Program-made: the position numbers and the translations under genes | Notes under the pieces: model-generated | Seen by the model: the letters and a program-made list of their open reading frames with translations, nothing else | What the model was told of the DNA's origin: nothing | Databases searched by the model: none | Shown here: one piece after another, positions 12,097-24,479 of the stretch | Numbering within the stretch: position 1 is the stretch's first letter | Layout of the letters: every line of letters begins with the position of its first letter | Source of the DNA: Solen grandis | Taxonomy: Eukaryota > Mollusca > Bivalvia > Adapedonta > Solenidae | Direction of reading: 5' to 3' | DNA: 64,000 nucleotides | NCBI GenBank assembly: GCA_021229015.1 | Contig: CM037782.1 | Span: forward strand, 63,426,108-63,490,107

Positions 12097-13921
12097 AAAC
12101 AGCATGTTTGTTAAAATAGTTCATCACTGGGTGAAGTTACATTGGCCACACTGTGGCAACCTGTATAGCGGATCAACCTTGAATATTTACATACAAATTT
12201 ATGACTGGATGAGTACCTAAATTAAATGAACTTTAGACAATATAAACTTCAAAACACTTCCCTATAAGGTAAAAGGTTAGGATGTGCATAAAAATCAAAA
12301 GATAAATATTTGGTAAGAAAAGATACAGTCATGGTGCAAGCAACTTTTACTCACCAGTCAACAATACTTGAGAAAGAAAGAAAAGGCAGCAAAAAGCCTG
12401 CCTCAAGGAGAGAAGCTTCACCCTCTGTCTCCTTTTGTGGTTAAGGCCTTTCAGTAACAGTAGAGATTACTTAATTATAAGAACAATCAAATACTACAAA
12501 GAGAGTCGGATGTTACTCATTCATCATTTCAAACAGCATATGTTATATGTGTGTAATAAATGATATATACTGTTACTGTATACATATATACCTTGCATAT
12601 CTCCATTTACTGCTAAGGCCTTTAAATACCATTTACTTCATTTTATTTCACATCTGAAGATTATCAAATATTACAGACGGACCTGGCTACATTCATCACT
12701 CCCTAAATAGTTTTTTCTGTGGTAAAGTTTTTAAACATATTCTCATATTCAACCATTAATCAAAAAAATAATTTGGCAATTATTTTCATAGTGTACATTT
12801 AGTAAATGATTAATGATTAACATGTAAAATGGTATTGTTTATTCAATCTTGATCTGTTTGCAAAAGTTATTTAATTTTTTCTATTCCATACAGAGGTAAG
12901 TCTGCACTCTAGCACATTCCTGTCAATGTATGTGATTAAGACTTGTCCAATATGACAGAATGACAGGTAAGATCATCGTCTGTATAGCTGTGAAGTGATG
13001 TCATGATGTCATCAGCTTGACGTCACATACTTAAAATTACATGTTGTCATACACAAAAAAATTATATATGATATCTCATAATGAAATTATCTTAAAATCT
13101 ACCCAATTTGGAAACTGAACAAAAAATTAGCTGGCCGTATACACTTTTGGTCATCATATATTAGTCCTTTAAAGAGTTTGAGAGGTAAGGCAAGGCCTTC
13201 TTATTGTGGACTTTTGTATCAAAATCGTCAACTAATGAAATCCATATATTTAAATATTGTCAAATTATTTTATAAAAACATGGTAGAATTCACCATGAAT
13301 GGAGAACATGTAGGTTTAAATTTTACAGAGAAATGAGGATAAAAAATTGTTATAAATATGTGACTATATTCACATTTGTTTTTTTTGTTGTTGCTTTTTC
13401 AAGTACTCATTCATTACTCTTTCTTCTCTCTTTCTTTTTCTTTGGTCTTAACTTCATATGATTATCATGTCATTTTGTTTTAGGCGTTACTTGTTTCCAC
13501 TAACCCTAAATTTTTGTCCCGACCCCAGCCTTTTTTGTAGTTTTCAGTCTTTTACGGTTGGAAAACAATGTTTTTCATCATTTTCTCTAAAAAAAAAAAG
13601 TAAAAATAGAAAAAAGTTTAAAGATAAAAAAAGGTTTAGCCGACCTACCGACCCTATTTTTTTCGGAGATGTAAGTGGAGACAAATAACTTTTTTTTTTT
13701 TTTTTGCCTTACACATGTGGTGTAATTCCAATAAATGAATAAAACTGTTAATTTACTGAATGTGTAGCTATGAGAATTTTGAATTAAACGGATGGCGGTG
13801 GAGGATTCCCGCGGTTCAATAATCAAACCAGAAATGCCTGCATTTTTTCACTTGCCAATTAAATATTGCAGTATGCAATGAATTTAAACAGGAAACATTT
13901 GAATCCAGAAAAAAAAAATAC

Positions 13922-14111
13922 CGTCTAGGATGCACCATTCCCCATCAATCTCCGTGTGCTGTATGTAAGAATCCTCGATAGTGGGATCATAATCCTCCAC
14001 GAACATTTTCTGGAAGTATTGTATAGTGAGCGCACTTTTACCAACGCCTCCATCTCCAACAACCACTAGTTTATAAGTTGTCAGGTTACTGTCGTTTGGT
14101 GGCCTATTCAT
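13922..14111 (-). CDS. MRAS: M-Ras-like small GTPase, first coding exon
   Basis: Encodes the N-terminal 63 residues of a Ras-family GTPase, a membrane-associated switch acting in MAPK signalling. The start is the only Met before the fold and is followed by a short polar N-extension. The P-loop GDGGVGKS is intact near residues 20-27, and the switch I effector region YDPTIEDSY is complete. The neighbouring FQKMFV and HTEIDGEW words resemble M-Ras more than R-Ras or classical Ras. The exon ends at a GT donor (13921-13920, sequence G/GTATTT) inside the codon after the LD of the second strand, a usual Ras exon boundary. The remaining exons lie further left or are not recognised. R-Ras-like is the main alternative. 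Confidence 0.88.
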
Positions 14112-15056
14112 GATCGAAAATCAGTCACTGTTTTCCTGATGTTGATATCTTTCTTACTTTTATAACAGCTGTCACTTGTCCGAAAATGTTCAAAATGAAA
14201 GTAAACCGCCGCATCGGATGGTTTCAATGGGAGCGGCCATCTTTGATTTTATCCCACCTTCCGGACTCTAAAAATAGAAACTATCCTGAGGAGCATTGCT
14301 ATTTTTAGAAACTCAATTAGCACGCGCTAATTGCATAAATGAGGGTCGATCACAGCGTGTCACTTGACATCAATATAATAGGCGCAATCAAAAACAGGAA
14401 ATGGTGCAATATGAAAATCGTGCCAGAGGCAGCCGAGTGTCCGCGACATGTTAATAGTCGGCTATTTCTTTTCATCAGAGAGATAGAAAAAGAGAATACC
14501 TTTAATATTTATGTCGCTGCTTTTATATTAACCATGTTTTTAAATTAATACTTATAAACCGGGCATTTTATCTTATTATCAGCAAGAAACTATTAAGTAC
14601 AGGTCCAGTAACTGAAACAAAGAGTTGAAACATAATAATATAATATAAACATATCAATATAATGTTGTACCAAATATAAATAATTGTTGGTTGTACGATA
14701 TTTTGCTGCTTATAAATTTTCATTTAAGAGTGCAATCAACAAACACATGTACGCTACAGCAAGATTATTGAAAAGGTGTAAATTTCAAAAGGTGTTTTGT
14801 ACACATGAATTTCACCTGCGCACTTAATTTAACGTCGGATTAAGTAAATTAATCTTGTTTTATTGATTTGCATTCCACAATAATGGGATAGTCTCACGTT
14901 TCGATAAAACATTTAAATGCAACATACAGTACATAGGACGAGTCTCTCAAACTCTCTCTCTCTTTCTCTCTCTCTCATAATAGTTTTATGGCCAAGTCTC
15001 ATAAAAGATTCTGTAGATATTCTGTAGTAAACATACATCTATAAAGGACCAAGTGT
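14112..15056. other. 5' flank of the M-Ras-like gene
   Basis: Upstream of the GTPase start codon on the minus strand, so it should hold the 5' UTR and promoter. A palindromic TTAGCACGCGCTAA occurs near 14317. A CT dinucleotide run lies near 14945-14975. No further coding sequence is seen. Confidence 0.4.
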
Positions 15057-15434
15057 TTAAGACATTCCATGGTGCATGTAACTGCTTGATTTCAACTTAA
15101 AGATAATGACTAAGCAGTTGCACGGGATCATAATATTGATTAAAAAACCGTCTTCTTTCACTGAATATATCAGGGTCATGTTGTCTAGATCATTTGCATT
15201 TAAGTCTTTCAAAACCTGTTGACATGATAATGAAACGACATGTTTGGTTTTATAGACAAGTGGTAAAGGCTCTTGCTTCCCACTGTTGAGTTTTCTTAAA
15301 CGAATCAAATCACCGTGTAAGTCACGTACGGTGTTCTTGACCAAAACAAGTCCTGCACCACCATGCAACTGCGCTATTATATTATATAAGTATTGATTTA
15401 AGGTTCTGATTATACGAAGCTCATAAAGTAGCAT
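15057..15434 (-). CDS. Unrecognised 125-residue reading frame
   Basis: An uninterrupted frame of mixed composition with no low-complexity stretch. I do not recognise the family. The middle part is hydrophilic with several KLN/LKDLN words; the C-terminal third contains a hydrophobic stretch that could be chance. No splice signals or neighbours help. It could be an exon of an unknown gene, a decayed mobile-element fragment or a chance frame. Confidence 0.25.
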   Translation of the reverse strand: MLLYELRIIRTLNQYLYNIIAQLHGGAGLVLVKNTVRDLHGDLIRLRKLNSGKQEPLPLVYKTKHVVSLSCQQVLKDLNANDLDNMTLIYSVKEDGFLINIMIPCNCLVIIFKLKSSSYMHHGMS

Positions 15435-16239
15435 TGCTTTTACATTGGTTTTCTATTAGGACACATTTGGAATACATATTCTGAAATTTAGAAATATTTT
15501 ATAAATTATACCAAATATCTTGTGAATTCCGAATATTTTAAGTAAACAAAATCAGTTAATGGATGCCGTACTTTCTCGAGTTGTTACAATTCATTGTTCT
15601 GGCAAGACCTCGCTAGGATTTTCTCTCAAGATAAAGTAAAAATGGACAAGACGTAAGTTTATGAGATGAATTGCACATTCCTCATTGCACACAACATTTT
15701 GAATTTAAAATATATATTGAATGTTTACTCTAGAAAAACTCATTTACTAACCTTGAATAAAATGATAATCCACCTACGTTATTATATTCTTTAAAAGTTT
15801 TCTTTAAGCACGGAATATTATTGATGAAGTAAATACACGTAAACTGAAATACGTACTTCAAATATTGTCATTCCATTGAAACTACAAAAAGCTTAACGCG
15901 ATATAAATATAAATGGGATCGTAAAATGATATAAATAGACAAGCTGTCCTATTGGCGGATATATTTAGAACTTAACGCCACACAATCGTTAACTGAGTGG
16001 AACCAGGATCTCTGGCGGAACAAACTGCATTGTGTATGAATGTAAAAGTTAATTGGTATGATGACATTATTTGCATTAATTTAGTATAAAAGCTGCATTG
16101 GATCAGGGTCTGTTAAATACTGTATGTTTGAGTTGACATTCGGCGTGACAGCTTCTTTTGGCTTAACTAAAGTTCATTTTATAAAATTTCACATTTCGAT
16201 ATGCGGAATATACACTTTGGCCGGACCTCATTTCCTTTT

Positions 16240-16375
16240 CATTTTTTTTTTTTGTTAAACCCTAGCAATTATAGGATTGTTCTTCCTTTGTCTCTTTGTC
16301 TGTCTGTTGTTGTTTTTTTTTTGGGGGGGGGGGGGGGTTTGTTGTTTTTTTTTTTGTTTGTTTGTTTGTTTGTTT
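16240..16375. repeat. T/G homopolymer tract
   Basis: T-rich sequence interrupted by a run of about 16 G (about 16321-16337), then a TTTG microsatellite. Long G runs are error-prone, so the length is not reliable. A (GA)n run follows at 16493-16514. Confidence 0.8.
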
Positions 16376-16692
16376 TGGCGGAGGTATTTTCTAGGTTTTG
16401 AGGGATGATAAGGTAGTTAGGGAGATAACAACGTATTGTTTAATGAAATAAACATGACGGAGTTATCCGTGCTGACAACTCTGATATACATAGAGAGAGA
16501 GAGAGAGAGAGAGATGTAAATAGCGATTCACCTGTTGTTGTTGTTTTCGTCACGAAAAAGAAATGAAAAAGAAATAAAAAACTATATTTCGGACAATTTC
16601 ATATCACTGTTGAATATGTCTTTGTTTAAACTGATAGAAAACTGAATAATCTAAACAAAGTTTATCTTTGTAAATTTGATTCTCTGTCAATA

Positions 16693-16909
16693 AAACACTA
16701 ACTCAACCCCTCACCGCGCGGGTTCGAATCCCGGCAGGGTCATTCGGATTTTCATGTGAGGAAGCCTTCCAGCTGGCTTGCGGTAGGTCGGTGGTTCTAC
16801 CCGAATGCCTCCGTGCATTCAGGATCTTCCTCCACATGTAATTAGCTGTTCGTCGCTATATGACTGAAATACTGTCGAAGCGACGGTAAACTCAAATAGT
16901 CAAGTCAAG
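16693..16909 (+). mobile_element. SINE, 5'-truncated, with 12-bp target duplication
   Basis: About 217 bp bracketed by a perfect direct repeat TCTCTGTCAATA (16681-16692 and 16910-16921). The 5' part holds a Pol III B box within GGGTTCGAATCCCGG at about 16719, but the A box half is missing. The body follows with a GTCGAAGCGACGGTAAACTC tail. Confidence 0.8.
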
Positions 16910-17636
16910 TCTCTGTCAATACCCATGGCATTAAGACACAACGATTAAAGCGATAAAAGTTAGGAAAAGTATTCTTTAACAGTCGTATATCAGATGTAGA
17001 TGAAACCCTAGACTATGACTTTAGTGATAATGATTACCACAATACCATTCATATACCAGCACGTGCAAACCGAAAACTTCTTTCAAATTGCATGTCGAAT
17101 GACAGAGTTATTAGCAATCATATGTTTTGATGCAATGCTCCACCTAGCGGCAAAACTGGGGACTAAATGTAAAAAATTCCAATTCACATGTGATTATATA
17201 TGGAAATTTTCACATGTGTAGCTTTTCTTATCATGCCGCTTTCGCGCTCACAAAATAGAGTAAGAATAAAATAATAATAAAATAAAATAAACAGTAGGAG
17301 AACAATAGGGGCGAAAACATAATCACCCAAGTATATCAAGCATTCACCAAATACTTTCGTGCCTCCAGCAAGGGTCCTTTATTTACGCCAAGGCAGCGGT
17401 AAATATCTTTTATTTCAAGAGAGTGTACAACATGCCATTAAAATGGAACTGAGCCCGTCCCACTTCATTTCATTGCATTATACAAGCTTTTTGTGAAGAA
17501 AAAAGAGTAATACTATTTACATCTGTGAATTTACGTATACGAAGACTTTTTTCAGTGAAAAGGGCCCATCGTTATTAAATTTATCGTCATCAACACCACC
17601 ACCAAACTTTCATGATAATAATTTTATATAAATGAT

Positions 17637-17697
17637 AAATTCATGACATCTTATATGAAACCCATTTCGAATACAGTTGTAACTGTTCCGGAAGTCA
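17637..17697. repeat. Inverted copy of a repeat at 20115-20190
   Basis: Matches the reverse complement of 20115-20190 over about 55 bp, including ATGACATCTTATATGAAACC and GTAACTGTTCCGGAAGT. It lies downstream of the ferroportin stop codon, while the partner lies in a ferroportin intron. It is probably a dispersed element fragment. Confidence 0.6.
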
Positions 17698-18325
17698 AAT
17701 ATATATTTACTTGTTGTACTTGTGACTATTTCCCTGAAAAGCCATATTTGTTATTACTTACTAGAAACAAGGCTGTTGATTTAATGGATTATATGTATAG
17801 CCTGGTGCATCATTTGAAAGGCGTATTACTGGAAAATACAAATGAAGCACACAGTTAATAAAGCCTTCGTTATGAGAAATAACAAGAGCAGTCCGCAAGA
17901 CAGCCGCGCTCGACTATTCTGGCGCTTATTAGTTCAAGGATTATATCAGTCATAATCCAAATAAAAGTAAAACACTTGTACGTATACAAGAACTATTTTA
18001 TTGACTCGAGAGACAATTTATATTTTTACATAATGGTACACATGTTTCTGGAAAACCTTATGAACTGTGTATATGAAGTAGAGCAGTATTTCGTCCTGTA
18101 TATATCACTAAAATTAAGTATGAGGTAATCGACAAATGACCGATTTCTTCTTTGCTTCACATCTAACATCATATAAAGATAGTAATTTCAAATATAACGC
18201 ATAAAACTTTTTTTTTCAATCAAATGGTTCTGAAAATGCTTTAACGTTGCTACTGATGGATACACATTTGTAGTGTTATTCCACAATCACAAAACTTGCA
18301 GGCGACTTCCTCCTAGATCAGAACA

Positions 18326-18621
18326 CTATTTGGTCGGCAACGTGTATACGCGAGACTTTGGTTTGAAACATGGAAAAACATAACCTCTAGCTTTCTTTAC
18401 ATAAATCGCGAACAACGTCCATCCAAGCGCTATGAAGCAGAATGAAATAAACACTAGATATCCGAACACTTCCGGAACCGGAAGAAGAATGACGACAGCG
18501 AACTTGAGCATGTCCATCAACTGGTTCAGAGCATTTTGGACTCCGCTGACGATTCCCCGCTCCGTAACTACCACGGATTCTAAAAATAGCTGCTGGATCG
18601 AGAGGTCTGCCAACCACAAAC
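18326..18621 (-). CDS. SLC40A1: Ferroportin-like iron exporter, last coding exon
   Basis: Encodes the C-terminal 97 residues of a ferroportin-type major facilitator, which exports ferrous iron across the plasma membrane. It starts after an AG acceptor (18623-18622) in the phase that joins the exon at 19333-19746. Recognisable words are GLWLADLSIQQLF, ERGIVSGVQN and a following pair of hydrophobic helices (about residues 40-75), matching the last two transmembrane segments of the family. The tail is short and basic and ends at a stop at 18326. Confidence 0.9.
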
Positions 18622-18937
18622 CTAAATAATCAGAATTAATCGAAAACTAAATAATCGAATGATTAAATAGAACAAGCAGGAAAAATATCTGTCTATCTAT
18701 CATTAAACTTTTGATCATGACAAACTTTTCTTCACTATTTAGCCATTTCCAATATAAATAAATATGCATTTATTTTCTAAATTATACCCTCATTTTAACT
18801 TATGTTACCTATGAATGCTATCATTAATAATAATTATAGAATAAGCAGTAATTTCATTTTATGTATTTTTTCATTACATTTCTTTTGTTATATGTGTTTG
18901 TTTGTTGGGTCAAAGTATTTCGGTCATTTGGGGAATA

Positions 18938-19192
18938 TTTCTACTTGAGACAGATATAGTGCTGCCACACTGAAGTATCACGCCGTAGACATGTGGCATG
19001 ATACCACACCCAGTCATATTATCCTGACACCTGGCCAACCAGTCCTAGAACTATCCTTACATGCTGATCGCCATGCAAGGGAGCTATACCAGTACCATTT
19101 TTACGTCTTTGGTATGTCGCGGTCGGGGATTGAACCAACGACATTCCGCTCCCGAGGTGGACGCTCTTACCACTCGGCCACCGAGGACGATC
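18938..19192 (-). mobile_element. SINE S1, with tRNA-like head
   Basis: On the minus strand the head (19192-19118) has an A box GGTGGCCGAGTGGTAAGAGC and a B box GGTTCAATCCC at tRNA spacing. The body to about 18938 matches the copy at 4977-5163. It lies in the intron between the last two ferroportin exons. Confidence 0.65.
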
Positions 19193-19254
19193 AGTTATAA
19201 ACATTTATACTTATCAGTAGAGTTAAACAATGAATTGTATGAAAAGTTGTATTT

Positions 19255-19258
19255 GTTT

Positions 19259-19300
<42 letters not shown>

Positions 19301-19301
19301 G
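19255..19301. repeat. (GTT)n microsatellite
   Basis: About 15 uninterrupted GTT units in a ferroportin intron. The polyglutamine this would encode on the minus strand lies beyond the splice donor and is not part of the protein. Confidence 0.9.
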
Positions 19302-19332
19302 TAAAATACCAATTTATTCAAATTATTCTCAC

Positions 19333-19746
19333 CAACACGAGCACCGATTATCCCAGTCATCAGCAGTGATATTGAGACATATGACGTCACTTCCTTTTCT
19401 GAGCTCATCATAGAGACAGTAAAATTCAGTGACGAACTTTGGCTTTCATTTCCGGTTGAATTACTCAACAGAATATTTTCCTGCAGAACCAAGACTTCCG
19501 GTGTTACGCTCGATGAGGAACGCGTAAAGTACAGTGGATCAAATGGACTTCCGGGACAGAATACTGATACGATACACAGGGTGAGACTAGAAATCTGGGC
19601 GGTCAGGGCGTACATTCCGGTCCTTTGCAATCCAATTTTTCTTCGAACCACCGGATATAGAATCGTTCCGATAATTCCGGTACCAGCTGCTGAAGCCAAC
19701 AGGCCGCCGATTAGGCCCTCACTTAGACCCTGGGAGTAGGCGAACC
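19333..19746 (-). CDS. SLC40A1: Ferroportin-like iron exporter, internal exon
   Basis: A 138-residue exon bounded by an AG acceptor (19748-19747) and a GTGAGA donor (19332-19327). Both phases match the neighbouring exons. It opens with the glycine-rich SQGLSEGL segment, continues through transmembrane helices with the basic RRKIGLQRTG loop between them, and has a long extracellular loop with a potential N-glycosylation site NSTGNES. Order and helix pattern agree with the C-terminal half of ferroportin. Confidence 0.92.
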
Positions 19747-20114
19747 CTGAAAATGAACACTTTGTAAAACATCTGAATTGAACAAAAGCAATATATAATT
19801 GGTAAATGAAACTGGGAACTGGTAATTTTTCTTTAATACAGTGTCGTAAAAAGAGAAAATTTCTCCCGCAATTCAAGACGAATTAATGTGTTTTAGGAGC
19901 AGAAGCGGACTACCTATGTCGTTAATGTGACTTGGAGAGATTGCATATTTAAAACATGTCTGTCTTAAGTTGACTCAAAATGATTAAAGTTGGTGGGCCG
20001 TTAAACCATACAAAAAGGTAGTGTGTTTAAATCTTTATATTTGAACCTATGATATGAGTTAATCCAGTATATTTTTTATATAAAACAAAAGCAGTGCAGT
20101 GTCTTGCGACTTCC

Positions 20115-20190
20115 GGAACAGTTACAACTTCCGGAACAGTTACAACTGTATTTGAAATGGGTTTCATATAAGATGTCATTACTTGTCATC
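20115..20190. repeat. Inverted partner of 17637-17697
   Basis: Begins with a tandem ACTTCCGGAACAGTTACA doublet, then continues as the reverse complement of the downstream copy. Confidence 0.6.
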
Positions 20191-22302
20191 TCGTTCAATC
20201 ATTTAGTTGACATTTTTGAAGCATGTTTTCTTGTTTGTGGGGCATGGGTTTAACACCAAGCCGAGAATATGTTAGTCAGGAAGAGGCGTTTGTCTACATG
20301 AGACAGATATAGTGATGTGATATAGTGTCCCCCTCTGTTACTCTTTTCTACTGTTTTGACCTTATAACCTGTCTATGCACAGGACCTTTATATTAAATAT
20401 AAAATAAAAAATATAATAAATAAATAATAATAATAATGACCTCCCTTAATATTAATATTATTTATATATAGAGAGGAGTTATTACTTTATAATTTTCCCT
20501 GCACGAGTCCCGAGTCTCTCTAGGCTTAAAAAATATGACTCCCAATAAAGTAGCATTTTCCAATATATTTTATGGCATCTTGTGGATGCATTGAAATTTA
20601 AACTTTGAATCCTAAAAACATTACATCTAAGATGAAACTGAAGTGCATGGGTAAAAAAAAATAATTTTGAGAGGTCATTTTTATTTTCAAAACTAGGAAT
20701 TAAACTTTTTAAAAAATCGACCTCTCCATATATAATTTTTACATACAGAGGCCGTTTATAAATATTTAATTTCTATGTTTAAATCAAAAGGAAGCAAATA
20801 CAAATTAACAAAAGCAAAATAAAGGATGTATAAAATTACTATTTAAAACAAACTCGACAAATATAACTCAAGAATTTCCAAAATATAAGAATTTAGAAAA
20901 AAAAAGTCCAAGCTGGAATCGAACTCATGACTTCTCGAAGGGAAAAAGTAACGATCGACGCTGTTACCACCTGAGCTATTTCCGCAAGTGCAGAGTGAAA
21001 ATAAGGCTATAAATAATCAATCTGATCAAAACAGCAGGACTAGCACTACACAGACAATTGTACTGTATTGATACCTACACTATGCTTATATTAAGTCTAT
21101 AACAAAAAAAATTCCCAAAAAAACCAGACCACGAGCGAAGCGATAAGTAGGTCATGACCGATATGTATGTAAACATCATTAAAATACATACATCTACTGA
21201 CTAACAATCTATTAGATATGATAAATTACACTGGAAAGTATTTAAAACAAACACAAATCACGTATTTGAAACTCCTTAACAATCACATATAAAAAAATCG
21301 GTCACTGAAAACTGCTACTATCACAACTTTACATTCGACTGCAAAACCAATTTTGCACATGCGCAAACGGAAGTGTAAACCCATTTTAATTGGCCATACT
21401 AATATATATATATATATATATATATACAAAACTTAATAACAGTAATGTATGTACAGTACTGAATACCGTCCAGAAAAAACGAACTGGAAGACAATTTCAC
21501 TGACGAAAATATTTTTGATAACAACTAAAGAGAGAAGGAGAGAAGATATCGTTCGTTGTTTACACAAAATTCTAATGGAAAGTAAAAAAAGAAAAAAAAA
21601 AAAAAAACTATTTCACTGCATGTTGTTTTACAGCTGTGACGAAATTCCAGTCATACACTGACAACCAACTTATTACAGGTGGAGGAAACCTTAGAGACAC
21701 AGAGTTCACCACGTATATAATGCAGACCAAAGTGAATGCTCACGTCTAGCCATAAATTTTGAGATACTGCGGTCGTGACTTGAATATTAATCACACGTTT
21801 TAAGAAATGAAAGGGAGTTTGGCTTCAAAATAGATGCCAGATTTACATCAGTTATAGTTCTATATCGCGCCCATATGTAAAGGTGTTCATCATAATATGT
21901 TTACTGTATTCGTTATGATATCAGTTTCACATGCACGTTATGCTAGCATAATATTGATATAAACAAGATTGTTGGTCATTTTATTTCCACGGGACGCAAA
22001 ACCTGCTAGTCGCAGAGAAAAAAGGAATTTAAACCTGCAATATACTAAAGGGAGGTTTGGGAACAAAATATATTTTGAAACGATTGTTTATTTTCTGTGA
22101 ACGCAAGCATAAAAAAGATTTTGAGGAAAAACCTATGGATTATAGCATAAACGAAATATACTGTTTCTGCACCAGTTATGACTTAAAGGTGTCACCAAAT
22201 CAGCGACGTCACTTCATAGGTCTATAGACCTCTGCTTCTTCGTCACCTAATGAAAAAGTTCTTTATGACGGTGTGTAGAGACACAAAACAAAGCACACAA
22301 AC
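20191..22302. other. Ferroportin intron, AT-rich
   Basis: Lies between two ferroportin exons. It holds a partial S1 repeat near 20298, the tRNA-like sequence at 20912-20988 and a (TA)n run at about 21403-21424. No other coding sequence is supported. Confidence 0.6.
20912..20988 (-). repeat. tRNA-like sequence
   Basis: Minus strand shows an A box TAGCTCAGGTGGTAACAGC and a B box GAGTTCGATTCC, followed by a run of eight or more T that could end Pol III transcription. The acceptor ends do not pair well, so a SINE head or tRNA pseudogene is more likely than a tRNA gene. Confidence 0.45.
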
Positions 22303-22540
22303 CTGTTGTGATTCCGTCAAACCCAAGGACGGTCATATACAGAGGATGCAAGGCCTAACCCGGCGAATGCAACGTCATAGCTCATATATATCTTCCAACC
22401 TCGCCTGAGAGTTATAAAACTGGAAAACATCAGCTTCAGACAGGAGGTACCACCACGTTTCCTCTCGGTATCATCCGGGTCTCTTGACTTAGGTACTTCA
22501 GTATCTGCATCCACCAGGGTGTCTTCTCTACAGTCCCTTT
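22303..22540 (-). CDS. SLC40A1: Ferroportin-like exon with one-base frameshift
   Basis: Runs from an AG acceptor (22542-22541) to a donor of sequence G/GTTTGTG (22302-22301). The first part is a variable cytoplasmic loop rich in charged residues (DADTEVPKSRDPDDTERKRG), then the conserved GWKIYMSYDVAFAGLGLA. One extra base near 22340-22347 then shifts the frame; the shifted frame continues with VLGFDGITT up to the donor. Without the extra base the exon phase agrees with both neighbours. The family's hepcidin-contact Cys (human C326, in the FDC word) is Gly here. The extra base may be a consensus error or a real lesion. Confidence 0.82.
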
Positions 22541-23560
22541 CTACAGGAATACAAATTGGAAGTCTCTTCATCAATGTTTATACTTTAAACCATTCTGTAA
22601 AATCATTCGTCTCAATTTTATTGTATTTTGTGGAACTGGAAGGTTTTATCCAAGAATATTAATTTCCCGTTAAAAGTTCCTCTAACGTTTTCTTCTGCAC
22701 GAAGAATCAGTTGTACGCTATTTTGTGATGATTTAGACATGTGCTTTTCATCCTTGCAACCTGGGTTCGATCCAAGATTGTCCAACGTCATTAAAAAATC
22801 AATAAAACGAACGCAACACCATAGCCAATACGTATTAAGACATTTCTACAGACAAAAGAAGACCGAAGCGAGCGTAGGCTTCTATTGTCTGGAGAAATGT
22901 CTTAATATATTCTGTGCTACATAGAAGTTACCCGGCTCAACTTAAACCTATTGCAATGAAACCGGGACACAATATTCATACTACCCTATTCTCTGTCAAT
23001 CAAATGTTTCCCGACTGGGCGGCAGGCGGGAAAATGAGCTGTGAGACATCGAAATGATCGATTACATTCTGTGCAGACAATAAGAGGTGTTTCACGTTAC
23101 ATCAACATCTGTGTGTTTAATTTTAATCGATTTTCAATTGTCTGTAGAAATGTATACTTTATCCTATACATAGCGCTGCCTTTTTAATTTCTATTCATGT
23201 CTTGCAGGAAACATTTTAAAAATATCTGAAGCAAACAGAAGCCATATCTATTCAGTTTGAGGAAGCAGGGTGGATATACTTAAAGTCATCAAGAACGTTA
23301 AAAATATCCTCCTGCCTATGAGAAAAGGGCGTTGTCAAGAATAAGATAGACTCCTGACCTTCTTTGGCTTGGGTGATCCTCATTGTAAACCTTTATTACC
23401 ATATTTTCAACACGTAGCTTTTTGAAAGAAACGTTGATTTGCTGAGTTTTAAGATATACTTATTAGTACAAACATTAAAACCATAGTAAATTTACCCGTG
23501 TCATTTGAATGGATGTCGTGAATTCTATAGCCAACCCTTGGGAAGGGAAAGGAAAAGTAA
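22541..23560. other. Ferroportin intron, no feature recognised
   Basis: AT-rich intron sequence. Reading frames are short and match nothing I recognise. Confidence 0.5.
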
Positions 23561-23569
23561 CATACTCTA

Positions 23570-24160
23570 TATAGACAGCTGATGTATAAACAAACAATTC
23601 TAGATAAACAGCTTGTGTACAGAAAAAATTAAAGACAAAAACTTATCATAGATTAACCGCTGATGTACATAAAACATATCCAAAATAAACCACTGTTGTA
23701 CATAACCACGTCCAAGATAATCAGCTGATGAACATAAAACATAATCTAAATAAACCGCTGATGTACATGAAACATTTCCTAGATAAACAATTAATATACA
23801 TAACCACGTCCAAGATAATCAGCTGATGAACTTAAAACATAATCTAAATAAACCGCTGATGTACATGAAACATTTCCTAGATAAACAATTAATATACATA
23901 AACACGTCAAGAAAAACAGCCAATGAACAGAAAAACATATTCTTGATAATTTGCTGAGATAAAAAAAACTATCATAGTTAACCAAAGTACAGAGAACATA
24001 TTCCAGATAAACAGTTGATTTGCGGAAAACCAACTGATGCGCAGAAAACACAGTTGAGATAAACAAGTGATGTACAGAAAACACGTCCTAAATAAACAGA
24101 AGATGCACACAAATATGTCACACGGCTGATATAAGAAAGCACGTCCTAGATAAACAGCCT
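23570..24160. repeat. Minisatellite array 1 in ferroportin intron
   Basis: Irregular tandem units built on ATAAACCGCTGATGTACATA and AGATAATCAGCTGATGAAC. A higher-order repeat of about 118 bp is almost exactly duplicated (near 23700-23815 and 23812-23930). Confidence 0.8.
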
Positions 24161-24479
24161 ATACCATGTATATAGAAATAATATCCTAGAAAAAAACAAC
24201 TGATGGACATAATGAATATTTGTCAAAAGTAATTAATAGCTGATTAACAACGTATAAGTTGAGGAACAATAAACGATTAATTTAAAAACCTGATTGAAAA
24301 TGAAAATGTTAAAAACAATATGATAAAAATATAATTGAGTGATAATTTATAAACAATTAAAACCGTCTTGATAACTTGATAAAGAGAATAAATGTTAGAT
24401 ATAACAGTATATGATAAAAATAAACCCCATTATATTTCGAGATCAACAGAATAACCTTTAAAAGTAAAGACATTTAAAT

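Larger units (their letters stand above)
1..13921. other. Gene-free stretch, probable M-Ras intron or intergenic DNA
   Basis: No convincing exon was found on either strand. The M-Ras-like first exon at 13922-14111 reads leftward off a splice donor, so at least part of this stretch should be its first intron. It is AT-rich and contains the MITEs, SINE-like pieces, dispersed repeats and microsatellites listed separately. Small later exons of the GTPase could be hidden here, because short exons cannot be recognised reliably by eye. Confidence 0.5.

Noticed and set aside
14339..14548. 69-residue frame upstream of the M-Ras exon
   Set aside because: On the opposite strand in the promoter region, with no recognisable domain and no splice context.
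19223..19330. Polyglutamine tract next to a ferroportin exon
   Set aside because: It lies past the GTGAGA donor and is an intronic GTT microsatellite read through by the open frame.
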